Shown piece after piece: positions 1-7,203 of a stretch of 8,859 bases of DNA. Position 1 is the first letter of the stretch; each line of letters starts with the position of its first letter. The position numbers and the translations under genes were made by a program. The DNA comes from Patescibacteria group bacterium (lineage in GTDB: Bacteria; Patescibacteriota; Saccharimonadia; Saccharimonadales; Saccharimonadaceae): positions 1 through 8,859 of the forward strand of contig JAUPVA010000049.1 in assembly GCA_030917245.1 (NCBI GenBank), read 5' to 3'. The notes under the pieces are model-generated. The model worked only from the letters and a program-made list of their open reading frames with translations, made no database searches and was not told the origin of the DNA.

Positions 1-1
1 A

Positions 2-811
2 AGTCTTTTAATAATTTCGAACCGACTCATACAGCAGTGGCAGCTCATGAAAGCACAAACTCGAGTGCTTCTGACCGCGCTATTATTACTCAGTGCCTTC
101 TTTGGATCCCACTACGTAACTAATTATGTAGGTTATGGCAGCCCCATCCCAGATTGTGATCAGGTTTTTACTCCAGATGAGTGTACGGCGTATGGCCCAT
201 GGAACCGTAATAAAATGTATACAGCCCAAAAATCTGATACTTTCGACCCGTTGAGTTTCCCCGCTTATATGCTCATAGAGTGGATGCCGGGCATGACCGA
301 GCGCCTGACGTTCGCGGTGGCAGGAAAAACAAACGGCTTCCAAACAAAGGCTCCGCTTCCAATTGTCATTATCGGCTTTATCATTCTGGCCGCCATCGGC
401 AGTTTGTGCCTCATTATTCAACTCATCAGAAAAAAAGCGACATGGATTTGGGTATTCACGTTGTTCCTTACGTTTATTTACGTCGGAGCGCTGTCATACC
501 AACTGTACGGCGATTATATCGAAACAGCTCAGCCCGTCGCGATAAACGGTCGCTACCTACTACCACTCCTGCCACTCGTAGCTTTCATCCTAATTCAGGC
601 AATTCGGCAAAGCATCGGCCGCGTTTCGGCACCGCACCTGAGTGTCGCCGCAGCTATTGTCTTTCTTGTATTACTCGTCGGAGGGGGTGGCATTGGTACA
701 TACATCGTGCAATCTGAATCTCACTGGTACTGGAGCGGTTTTGCCCAGTCGCAATACGAGTTATTACACGCTGCATTTAATGCTGTAGTGCCATTCAGAT
801 TTACCGACTAG
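2..811 (+). CDS. Polytopic membrane protein, 5'-truncated (possible GT-C glycosyltransferase-like C-terminus)
   Basis: This is the C-terminal part of a hydrophobic integral membrane protein. The frame is open to the first base of the window. The first in-frame ATG (47) has no convincing ribosome binding site, so I read this as the tail of a longer gene. Numbering from that ATG, membrane segments lie near residues 6-22, 104-128, 130-154, 168-186 and 196-223. A polar loop (about 25-100) between the first two carries two cysteines (37 and 46) and is probably extracytoplasmic. The segment GRYLLPLLP (168-176) resembles the GRY-x-hydrophobic-P-LLP signature near the C-terminus of many polytopic GT-C-like or DUF2142-like proteins that use polyprenyl-phosphate sugars. 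That match is by eye and the catalytic N-terminal half is missing, so the function is tentative. The gene converges on lepA, and the stop codons overlap by four bases. Confidence 0.75.
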   Translation, partial: SLLIISNRLIQQWQLMKAQTRVLLTALLLLSAFFGSHYVTNYVGYGSPIPDCDQVFTPDECTAYGPWNRNKMYTAQKSDTFDPLSFPAYMLIEWMPGMTERLTFAVAGKTNGFQTKAPLPIVIIGFIILAAIGSLCLIIQLIRKKATWIWVFTLFLTFIYVGALSYQLYGDYIETAQPVAINGRYLLPLLPLVAFILIQAIRQSIGRVSAPHLSVAAAIVFLVLLVGGGGIGTYIVQSESHWYWSGFAQSQYELLHAAFNAVVPFRFTD

Positions 812-2586
812 TCACGCTTCAGCATGACAGTGAACGCCTCGGATGGTATGTCTACCTTTCCAAAGCGTTTCATGCGTTTTTTACCTTTAGCCTGTTTAGC
901 AAGCACCTTCTTTTTACGACTGACATCGCCACCGTATAGCCCTGTCGTGACGTCTTTACGGTACGCACTTAAATCTTCGCGAGCGATAAACTTACCGCCA
1001 ATTGCCGCCTGCAAGGCTACTTGGAAGTTTTGACGTGGTATGACATCTTTTAGTTTTCTTACCACCTCTCTTCCAAGGCTCTGGCTTTCTGAACGATGCG
1101 CCATGACGCTTAGTGCATCAACAATCTCATTTGCTACATAAAAATCAACCTTAACAAGATCTTCTGCGCGGTACCCTGACAGTTCATAATTGAAGCTTCC
1201 ATACCCACTGGTTACCGACTTCAACTGGTCATAAAAATCAGTTAGTAGATTTGCAAGTGGCGCTTCAAAGCTAATCAAAGCCCTCTCGTCGATATAGCTT
1301 AAGTTCTTCTGAAGACCTCGTTTTGACACAATAAGCTGAATTACCGCGCCGATATAATCAGTCGGGACGACGATTTCACCATCAATCCATGGCTCTCGTA
1401 TCTCGACTATCTTCGTCACTGGCGGAAGGTCGGCGGCGGATTTAATATCAACCTGTTCGCCATCGGTTAACGTGATCTGATAATCGGTGCTAGGGTTCGT
1501 TACAACAAGATCGAGATTGTATTCGCGCTCCAGTCGTTCGCGCACGATATCCATGTGTAAAAGCCCTAAAAAGCCTATTCGCACCCCAAATCCAAGAACA
1601 GGTGAGTTTTCTGGTTCAAATTGCAACGCAGAGTCGCTCATAGACAGTTTTTCAATAGCTTCTTTGAGTTCGTTATAATCCTCGTTTGAAACAGGGAAGA
1701 ACCCAGCATACACAAACGGCCGAACGTTTTTATAGCCTGGAAGCGGGCTCGTGGCATGTGCTCGGCGAACAGTGACCGTGTCTCCGACTTTTGCCTCTCG
1801 CGTTGTTTTTAGGTTAGTGACAATATATCCAATTTCGCCCGTCGCCATGTCGGGGCTCGGCGTCATAGTAGGCGATAGCGATCCAACCTCCAGTGCAATC
1901 CCGTGCGCACTCGTCGCCAGCATTTCAATCGTGTCTCCCTTTTTGATGTGTCCATCGACCGTGCGCGTATATAAAATAACACCGCGATAATCGTCATAAT
2001 AACTATCAAATATCAATGCACGGGTAGGGTCATCCGGATTGCCGCTCGGGGGTGTAATACGCTCTACAACAGCGTCTAGTACGGCTGGCACGCCATCGCC
2101 AGTCTTGGCGCTGATTTTTAGAATGTCACTCTCGTCGCATCCTAACAAATTAATAACCTGGGCGCTTACTCTTTCGACATCTGCCGCTGGTAAATCAACT
2201 TTATTGAGGACTGGAATAATTGTTAGGTCAGCAGCCAATGCCAAATAGACATTCGCAAGTGTTTGAGCTTGAATTCCTTGACTGGCATCAACTACTAAAA
2301 TCGCACCTTCACAGGCCTCCAAGCTACGACTTACTTCGTAGCTGAAATCAACATGGCCTGGAGTATCAATTAAATTAAGTTCGTACCCTTCGTACTGCAT
2401 GCGGACTGGGGCTAATTTAATTGTGATGCCCTTCTCGCGCTCGAGGTCCATGCTGTCGAGCAGCTGACTTTTCATATCACGTTTGCTAACAGTGCCTGTT
2501 ATTTCGAGTAGCCTATCTGCTAATGTCGACTTACCGTGATCAATATGAGCAATGATACAAAAGTTTCTGATTTTGGATTGTTCCAT
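808..2586 (-). CDS. lepA: Elongation factor 4 (LepA), back-translocating ribosomal GTPase
   Basis: LepA/EF4 is a translational GTPase that binds the ribosome and promotes back-translocation; in bacteria it affects initiation, ribosome assembly and stress tolerance. The 592-residue product is close to the usual length of about 600. All G motifs are visible: G1 AHIDHGKST (13-21), G2 GITIK (53-57), G3 DTPGH (74-78), G4 NKVD (128-131) and G5 SAKTG (159-163). The EF-G-like domain follows, with a conserved GYGSFNYE stretch, then the LepA-specific C-terminal domain ending in a lysine-rich run (KRMKRFGKVDIPSEAF) that in the family contacts the tRNA/ribosome. The start is fixed by a GAGGAG six bases upstream, inside the end of the murJ-family gene. 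Only two bases separate the genes, so they are almost certainly cotranscribed. Its stop overlaps the convergent membrane protein gene. No anomalies were seen. Confidence 0.98.
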   Translation of the reverse strand: MEQSKIRNFCIIAHIDHGKSTLADRLLEITGTVSKRDMKSQLLDSMDLEREKGITIKLAPVRMQYEGYELNLIDTPGHVDFSYEVSRSLEACEGAILVVDASQGIQAQTLANVYLALAADLTIIPVLNKVDLPAADVERVSAQVINLLGCDESDILKISAKTGDGVPAVLDAVVERITPPSGNPDDPTRALIFDSYYDDYRGVILYTRTVDGHIKKGDTIEMLATSAHGIALEVGSLSPTMTPSPDMATGEIGYIVTNLKTTREAKVGDTVTVRRAHATSPLPGYKNVRPFVYAGFFPVSNEDYNELKEAIEKLSMSDSALQFEPENSPVLGFGVRIGFLGLLHMDIVRERLEREYNLDLVVTNPSTDYQITLTDGEQVDIKSAADLPPVTKIVEIREPWIDGEIVVPTDYIGAVIQLIVSKRGLQKNLSYIDERALISFEAPLANLLTDFYDQLKSVTSGYGSFNYELSGYRAEDLVKVDFYVANEIVDALSVMAHRSESQSLGREVVRKLKDVIPRQNFQVALQAAIGGKFIAREDLSAYRKDVTTGLYGGDVSRKKKVLAKQAKGKKRMKRFGKVDIPSEAFTVMLKRD

Positions 2587-2588
2587 TG

Positions 2589-4217
2589 TTAGCTCCTCGT
2601 CCCGCCTGACGAAAGTCGCTGAAGGGTTCGAATGACTGGATTTGCTTCTTCGAGCTTAAGCAATCGACTAAATGCCACATACACCGCAAAACTCACGGCA
2701 GTGATAACAATAAATTTCGGAAAGGTGAAGTAGAAACTACTGTCGTCACCTGATTGAAGAGGCATCAACAGGACCAACAGGTAGCTGACGATGGCCATAA
2801 ATCCGGTAGCACTCGCCATCCGCCACACTGCATTCCAGAAGCCTTTGTCTAATAGGCCAGGGAAACGCACCGCCATCACCGCGAATAAAATAAATACTTC
2901 GACAGCAGCCATGATTGATTGTGCCCAAGCCAGTCCATACGCACCCATATCAAGACCGCTTGTAAACCAAATGGCCAAAATAATGTTAAGTCCAATTGAA
3001 AAAATCGAGATATACAACGGCGTCTTTGTATCTTGCTGTGCATAAAAAGTCCGTGCAGCAATGTAGTAGACCGAACGGAACAAGATGGCGATGACTAATG
3101 CCCCTAACAGCCCAGCCATCAATGTATCACCTCCAGGTTGAATGAAGTTTACCAAGTACCCTCGAGTAAAAAACGTAATAATCGCGACAGGCAGACTGAG
3201 CCAGATGATTACCCGAAGAACGGCTCGAAGCTCACTCATAAACAAGTCACTTCGCCCAGAGCTCAACCGTTCGGTCATCTTTGGAAAAGCCGCCGTAGAA
3301 ATAGCCACGCCAATAAGATTGATCGGGGCCATCTGTAAGGTCATGGCTTGGTTGTAGGCACGTACTGTACCGGCGGCCATACGGCTCGCCAGGTTTGTTT
3401 CGACAATCCCAACTAAATAGTCCATGCCTTGGTCAAGCGAACGAGCCGGCAATAGTGACAAGACCTTTCTAAACCCTTTGTTGCGCCAATAAATCTTGAA
3501 GCGATAATCAAGCCCCAGACCAATCAGGCCAATACTACTTATGACGAGTTGAAGTACCGAACCAAGCACCACACCCAGCGCCACACCCATGATTCCACCT
3601 TCAAAGACTTGCCACCCAAAAATGTTTATTCCGCCTGTAAAAAACAGTATCCCGATAATAATGCCGATGTTATAAATGGTCGGCGCTAACGCATAGAATG
3701 TGAAGCGCCCCAAGGCCTGCTGAATGCTGGCAATCACCGTCGCGACCGCGAATAAGAAAGGGTTCACCGCAATGACTCGCATCATACTAACGGCGAGCGC
3801 CGTTCCCGACTCACTTAAGCCAGGAGCGATAACAAAACGTATCAGCGGTTCAGCAAAAATAATAATCAAGATACTAGCTACGAGCGTAGCGAGCGCCATG
3901 AGATTAATCATACTGGTCGATAATTCCCATGCGGACTTCTTATTTCCGCCCGCGAGTCGCTGATTAAACACTGGAATGAAAGTTACACTCAGCGCCCCAG
4001 ATACCAATATGAAATACATGAAGTCGGGCAGTATAAATGCCGCCGTATATGCGTCAAGTCCAACAGGGTAGGTATCGTAGTAATATCCGTTCAACAGACG
4101 TTCGCGCAGAAAGCCGAACAGCATCGACGTCATTGTTGATGCAGCAATCAACACGGCAGCGAACCGGACTGTTAACTTCCGGTTCGCTCGTTTTACGACA
4201 CTTTGGACTTTGCCCAT
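2589..4217 (-). CDS. murJ: MurJ/MviN-family MOP flippase (putative lipid II flippase, divergent)
   Basis: MurJ moves undecaprenyl-linked peptidoglycan precursor (lipid II) across the cytoplasmic membrane. The 542-residue product has about 14 hydrophobic segments (near 17-36, 57-80, 101-124, 142-165, 175-195, 208-232, 261-279, 299-313, 333-352, 365-390, 399-419, 425-452, 463-486 and 498-518). It aligns by eye to E. coli MurJ through GFLRE (35-39; E. coli GFARD), FILPDFMYFILVSGALSVTF (61-80) and the segment ending GVAISTAAFP (303-312). Several charged residues important in E. coli are replaced: R18 by Met32, R52 by Phe69, D269 by Met292, R270 by Thr293 and E273 by Met296. R24 is kept as Arg38. 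The fold assignment is firm. The substrate is inferred and could be another polyprenyl-linked glycan. The gene starts 13 bases after ftsH without a clear Shine-Dalgarno, so it probably depends on read-through from ftsH. Confidence 0.88.
   Translation of the reverse strand: MGKVQSVVKRANRKLTVRFAAVLIAASTMTSMLFGFLRERLLNGYYYDTYPVGLDAYTAAFILPDFMYFILVSGALSVTFIPVFNQRLAGGNKKSAWELSTSMINLMALATLVASILIIIFAEPLIRFVIAPGLSESGTALAVSMMRVIAVNPFLFAVATVIASIQQALGRFTFYALAPTIYNIGIIIGILFFTGGINIFGWQVFEGGIMGVALGVVLGSVLQLVISSIGLIGLGLDYRFKIYWRNKGFRKVLSLLPARSLDQGMDYLVGIVETNLASRMAAGTVRAYNQAMTLQMAPINLIGVAISTAAFPKMTERLSSGRSDLFMSELRAVLRVIIWLSLPVAIITFFTRGYLVNFIQPGGDTLMAGLLGALVIAILFRSVYYIAARTFYAQQDTKTPLYISIFSIGLNIILAIWFTSGLDMGAYGLAWAQSIMAAVEVFILFAVMAVRFPGLLDKGFWNAVWRMASATGFMAIVSYLLVLLMPLQSGDDSSFYFTFPKFIVITAVSFAVYVAFSRLLKLEEANPVIRTLQRLSSGGTRS
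2593..2598 (-). promoter_or_regulatory. Shine-Dalgarno of lepA
   Basis: GAGGAG on the minus strand lies six bases before the lepA ATG. It overlaps the last codons of the murJ-family gene, which supports the chosen start and translational linkage of the two genes. Confidence 0.8.
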
Positions 4218-4230
4218 GTTGTTTCGCTGC

Positions 4231-6096
4231 CTACGCTGAGTGCAGCATTACTTCCTTAGGTAGTTTCGCATCCTTCAAAATCTCTACTACCTTATCTTCT
4301 TCCAACGTTTCTTCCTGAAGAAGCGCAGCTGCTAACGCTTCAAGACTCTTCATATTACCCTTCAACACCGCCTCGGCACGTCCGGCCGCTTCTTTAATTA
4401 GCATCTCAACCTCATGGTCAATTTGCTTAGCGGTCTCGTCACTATACGGTCGTTCGTGCGTAATTTTATCAAAAACCATACCGCCGTTATCGTCATGAAA
4501 TACCTGGTCGCGTAGCTGTTTGCCCATACCTTGCTCAATAATCATGTCTCGGGCGATTTCAGTAGCCTTGCGAAGATCACTTCCCGCACCGGTGGTAATT
4601 CCATCGTCTCCGTACTTTATTTTTTCTGCAATACGTCCTCCCATAGCACGGGCAAGAATGTCCTTAAACTCATAGACATTTGTATAGCTCTTATCTTCAG
4701 GGGGCAGGAACCACGTCACGCCGCCAGTTCCCCCTCGTGGAATAATCGTGACCTTATGAACTGGGTCGCTGTCAGGCAATACATGTCCGACAATGGCGTG
4801 TCCCGCTTCGTGGTAGGCGGTTAGTTCTTTTTCTTTTTCATTCATGACTTTCGTTTTACGCTCTGGTCCGATTGCCACTTTCTCAAACGCCTCTGTGAGA
4901 TCTCGATTCGAAATCATCTTGGCGTTACGTCGTGCAGCAATAATTGCAGCTTCGTTAGCGATGTTCGCCAAGTCAGCTCCGCTACTTCCGGCTGTTTTAG
5001 CAGCGAGCTTGTCGAGATTCACCGTTGGGTCGGTCGGCTTATTCTTAAAGTGAACTTTTAAGATTGCTTCTCGGTCTCTTCGTTCCGGCAGCATAATATT
5101 CGTGCGGCGATCAAATCGTCCAGGTCGAAGTAGTGCCGGGTCAAGAACGTCCGCACGGTTGGTTGCCGCTAGAACTATGACGTTTGTGCCTGTTTCAAAT
5201 CCGTCCATCTCTACCAGAATCTGGTTAAGCGTCTGCTCTCGTTCGTCGTGACCACCACCCATGCCGCTTCCTCGCTTGCGACCAACAGCATCTATTTCAT
5301 CTATAAAGATAATAGCTGGTGCATTCTTTTTTGCTTTGGCAAAAAGGTCACGAACTCGGCTTGCGCCGACACCGACGAACATTTCAACAAATTCAGAACC
5401 AGAAATTGAGAAGAAAGGAACATTTGCTTCGCCAGCAACAGCGCGTGCCAGCATCGTTTTACCAGTACCAGGATTACCCACCAACAGAACACCCTTTGGA
5501 ATCTTCGCTCCAAGCTGCTGATACTTCTTCGGGCTTTTTAGAAAGTCGACGACTTCTTCAAGATCTTGCTTTGCAGAATCGTTTCCGGCAATATCAGCAA
5601 ACACGACTTTCTCTTTATCAAGTCCGTACAGTTTCGCCTTACTTTTACCAAATCCAAGTGCTTGGTTGTTCTGGCCCTGAGCTTGGCGCATCATGAACAA
5701 GAAGAGCGCCCCAATAAGGATGACAGGGAGCAAAATGCTGGCAGCTGCCCAAATCGCGTTGCCTGTTTCAGATGGCTTTGCATACTTCACTTGGGTGCTA
5801 GTGTTTTCGAGACCCTGCTCTTTCAGGCTACTTCCCGATGCCTTAATTGATTTCTCGGTAGGCTTATCTTGCCCTTTCACCGTTACCTTTACATCGTCAC
5901 CTGTCACTTCTAATTTCGTGACCTCACCCTTGTTCGCACGTTCGATAACGCTCGAAATAGCAACCTCTTTAAGGTTTTCTTGTGGAGTGGTAAGGGCAAT
6001 GACAGTCAGAGTTGTCACCACCAAAATTGCCCAGAACATTCCCAGTCGGAGCATATTGCTCATTCGTTTACCATTAGTAGGTTTTTTAGCAGCCAT
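4231..6096 (-). CDS. ftsH: ATP-dependent zinc metalloprotease FtsH
   Basis: FtsH is a membrane-anchored hexameric AAA+ protease that unfolds and degrades damaged membrane proteins and short-lived regulators. The 621-residue product has the full layout: first membrane segment about 17-36, an extracytoplasmic domain about 37-112, second membrane segment about 114-136, then the AAA+ module and the M41 peptidase. Visible motifs are Walker A GNPGTGKT (207-214), pore loop MFVGVG (239-244), Walker B IIFIDEID (262-269) and the second region of homology (311-330) with candidate arginine fingers Arg324 and Arg327. The zinc site is HEAGH (429-433), with Asp507 as third ligand at the spacing known from E. 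coli. Walker A has Asn where most FtsH proteins have Pro (GPPGTGKT). An in-frame TAA four codons upstream supports ATG at 6096, although the nearest strong Shine-Dalgarno is unusually far away (16 bases). The gene lies downstream of tilS, a common bacterial neighbourhood. Confidence 0.98.
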   Translation of the reverse strand: MAAKKPTNGKRMSNMLRLGMFWAILVVTTLTVIALTTPQENLKEVAISSVIERANKGEVTKLEVTGDDVKVTVKGQDKPTEKSIKASGSSLKEQGLENTSTQVKYAKPSETGNAIWAAASILLPVILIGALFLFMMRQAQGQNNQALGFGKSKAKLYGLDKEKVVFADIAGNDSAKQDLEEVVDFLKSPKKYQQLGAKIPKGVLLVGNPGTGKTMLARAVAGEANVPFFSISGSEFVEMFVGVGASRVRDLFAKAKKNAPAIIFIDEIDAVGRKRGSGMGGGHDEREQTLNQILVEMDGFETGTNVIVLAATNRADVLDPALLRPGRFDRRTNIMLPERRDREAILKVHFKNKPTDPTVNLDKLAAKTAGSSGADLANIANEAAIIAARRNAKMISNRDLTEAFEKVAIGPERKTKVMNEKEKELTAYHEAGHAIVGHVLPDSDPVHKVTIIPRGGTGGVTWFLPPEDKSYTNVYEFKDILARAMGGRIAEKIKYGDDGITTGAGSDLRKATEIARDMIIEQGMGKQLRDQVFHDDNGGMVFDKITHERPYSDETAKQIDHEVEMLIKEAAGRAEAVLKGNMKSLEALAAALLQEETLEEDKVVEILKDAKLPKEVMLHSA

Positions 6097-6112
6097 TACA
6101 GTTTAGTAGCCG

Positions 6113-6118
6113 TCCTTT
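6113..6118 (-). promoter_or_regulatory. Shine-Dalgarno-like AAAGGA, unusually far from ftsH start
   Basis: AAAGGA on the minus strand is the only good Shine-Dalgarno match before ftsH. Sixteen bases lie between it and the ATG, instead of the usual 5-9. An in-frame TAA in between rules out an upstream extension of ftsH. Either the spacing is tolerated or translation begins without this element. Confidence 0.45.
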
Positions 6119-6165
6119 CTAAATTAGCCGGAGCTTACGAGTCATCGCTTAAATTCACTCCTATA

Positions 6166-6195
6166 AATATACCAGTTATAGGGGTTGTTTGACAA
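6166..6195 (-). promoter_or_regulatory. Candidate sigma-70-type promoter of ftsH (extended -10)
   Basis: On the minus strand, TTGTCA (6195-6190) is followed after 18 bases by TATATT (6171-6166). A TG one base upstream of the hexamer makes an extended -10 (TGGTATATT). The -35 box lies in the last codons of tilS, and transcription would begin near 6159, giving a leader of about 60 bases. The 79-base gap is the largest in this minus-strand run, so an internal promoter for ftsH, the murJ-family gene and lepA is reasonable. It is a sequence match only. Confidence 0.5.
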
Positions 6196-7006
6196 TGAAA
6201 TTGCGGCTCGTAAAGCTAGCTTTTATCCCATTACCCGCGTCCAAGGTCGTTCCAGCGGCAGCAGTTTTGATTCCAAGCAGCAATCGACGCCGCTGTGGTC
6301 GAGTCAGCGAAGCAGAGTTTTCTGCCAGTATATGCCGCAAAAGCTCGAGCGAGATTGCGTCGTCAATCATCGTAAAAAAGTATCGTGACGTCGTTTGCAG
6401 CTGTGCACATTCTTCGTCAATTCGTTTTGCAATACGGCACTGGTCGTTACGAAGTGCTCGGACGGTTCGTTTTGCCTCCTCGGGCGCAGCACCCAGCTTC
6501 CGGCGCAGGCGGTTTCGCAAGTACCGATATGACTGATTAGTTTCGTCTTCTACCCATTCGAGGCCTTGCGACAACGCATAGTCATATAGCTGCGCCTTTG
6601 TTACATCAATCAAAGGTCGTTCAATGGCAGAGTCATTCAATACCGCCAAGCCACGCCACCCGGTACCTCGGGTCAAATTAATAGCGATTGACTCTACTAC
6701 GTCATCAGAGTGGTGTGCAGTCACTAGTTTCGCTGCTTCGCTATCGGCAAGGCCTTTTAAAAATTCATATCGTTTATTGCGCGCCAGCTCTTCACTTGCT
6801 GCGCTCCCCAAATGCCCCTGCGTAACTTTGAAGGGGAGTCCATATTGAGCTGCCAGACCGGCTACGAAGTTGGCATCATCTGTCGACTCATTCCGAATGC
6901 CATGATCAAAATGAGCCACAACCAGTTCATGCTCACCCGTTTTTACTAACATATCCAGCAGAACGACCGAATCCACCCCGCCTGATACCGCGACCACGTA
7001 CTTCAT
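6176..7006 (-). CDS. tilS: tRNA(Ile)-lysidine synthase TilS, short form
   Basis: TilS attaches lysine to C34 of the CAU-anticodon isoleucine tRNA, using ATP, so that it is charged with isoleucine and reads AUA; it is normally essential. The N-type ATP pyrophosphatase core is complete: P-loop SGGVDS (8-13), HFDHGIR (32-38), the AHHSDDVVES motif (97-106) and the DETNQSYRYLRNRLR segment (154-168), which matches the family pattern DxxN...RNxxR. At 276 residues it is well short of the E. coli and Bacillus enzymes (over 430). It ends soon after the helical domain and appears to lack the C-terminal tRNA-binding domains; short forms such as that of Aquifex also exist. The ATG directly follows the TAG of the 56-residue gene (TAGATG) with no separate ribosome binding site, so translation is probably coupled to that gene. 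Confidence 0.95.
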   Translation of the reverse strand: MKYVVAVSGGVDSVVLLDMLVKTGEHELVVAHFDHGIRNESTDDANFVAGLAAQYGLPFKVTQGHLGSAASEELARNKRYEFLKGLADSEAAKLVTAHHSDDVVESIAINLTRGTGWRGLAVLNDSAIERPLIDVTKAQLYDYALSQGLEWVEDETNQSYRYLRNRLRRKLGAAPEEAKRTVRALRNDQCRIAKRIDEECAQLQTTSRYFFTMIDDAISLELLRHILAENSASLTRPQRRRLLLGIKTAAAGTTLDAGNGIKASFTSRNFIVKQPL

Positions 7007-7177
7007 CTAGTTCATCATTCTATAGAGCTTGACGCCAACCCATATACCAAATAAACCACCGACCATTCCGCCCAATATACTCCAACCGCTAAGTAGATTA
7101 GTGTCACCAAATAACGCTGGTACATACGATCCGATTGCACCAAATAGTATTGCTCCCAGCAAGGCAAGTTGTTTCAT
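7007..7177 (-). CDS. Small glycine-rich membrane protein, 56 residues
   Basis: I found this short gene by translating the gap between the polymerase and tilS on the minus strand. It begins MKQLALLGAILFGAIGSYVP and has two hydrophobic stretches, about 4-23 and 32-52, separated by a short polar turn with GDTN (24-27). It ends KLYRMMN. The second stretch has closely spaced glycines (GGMVGGLFGIWVGV, 36-49), a glycine-zipper-like pattern suited to tight helix packing. The length, two-helix hairpin and exact abutment to tilS (TAG then ATG with no gap) support a real gene. It resembles small uncharacterised two-helix membrane proteins seen in many bacteria. I do not recognise a function. There is no Shine-Dalgarno, and a TATAAT lies just eight bases upstream, suggesting leaderless translation. 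Confidence 0.8.
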   Translation of the reverse strand: MKQLALLGAILFGAIGSYVPALFGDTNLLSGWSILGGMVGGLFGIWVGVKLYRMMN

Positions 7178-7184
7178 ACGTTTT

Positions 7185-7190
7185 ATTATA
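7185..7190 (-). promoter_or_regulatory. Candidate -10 box (TATAAT), leaderless promoter for the 56-residue gene and tilS
   Basis: A perfect TATAAT lies in the 26-base gap after the polymerase gene and ends seven bases before the ATG at 7177. Transcription starting about seven bases downstream would begin at or within a base of the ATG, giving a leaderless message. This fits the absence of a Shine-Dalgarno. The -35 region is poor: TTAAAA at about 19 bases spacing and TTGTTA at 22. Confidence 0.5.
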
Positions 7191-7203
7191 CGCGTTTACT
7201 CGC

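Noticed and set aside
47..49. ATG at 47 as the true start of the left-edge membrane protein
   Set aside because: The frame is open to the window edge and no Shine-Dalgarno precedes this ATG, so a longer gene truncated by the window is more likely. It cannot be fully excluded.
280..717. Plus-strand open frame of 145 codons inside the left-edge membrane protein gene
   Set aside because: It overlaps the hydrophobic frame out of register, is rich in Arg, His and Ser without domain character, and has no ribosome binding site.
5693..6106. Plus-strand open frame of 137 codons opposite the start of ftsH
   Set aside because: It lies wholly antisense to the well-supported ftsH N-terminus and shows no recognisable domain. 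It is a by-product of ftsH codon use.
7178..7203. Possible intrinsic terminator after the polymerase gene
   Set aside because: Only a three-base-pair GCG/CGC stem can be drawn and no U-run follows. The gap is better explained by the TATAAT.
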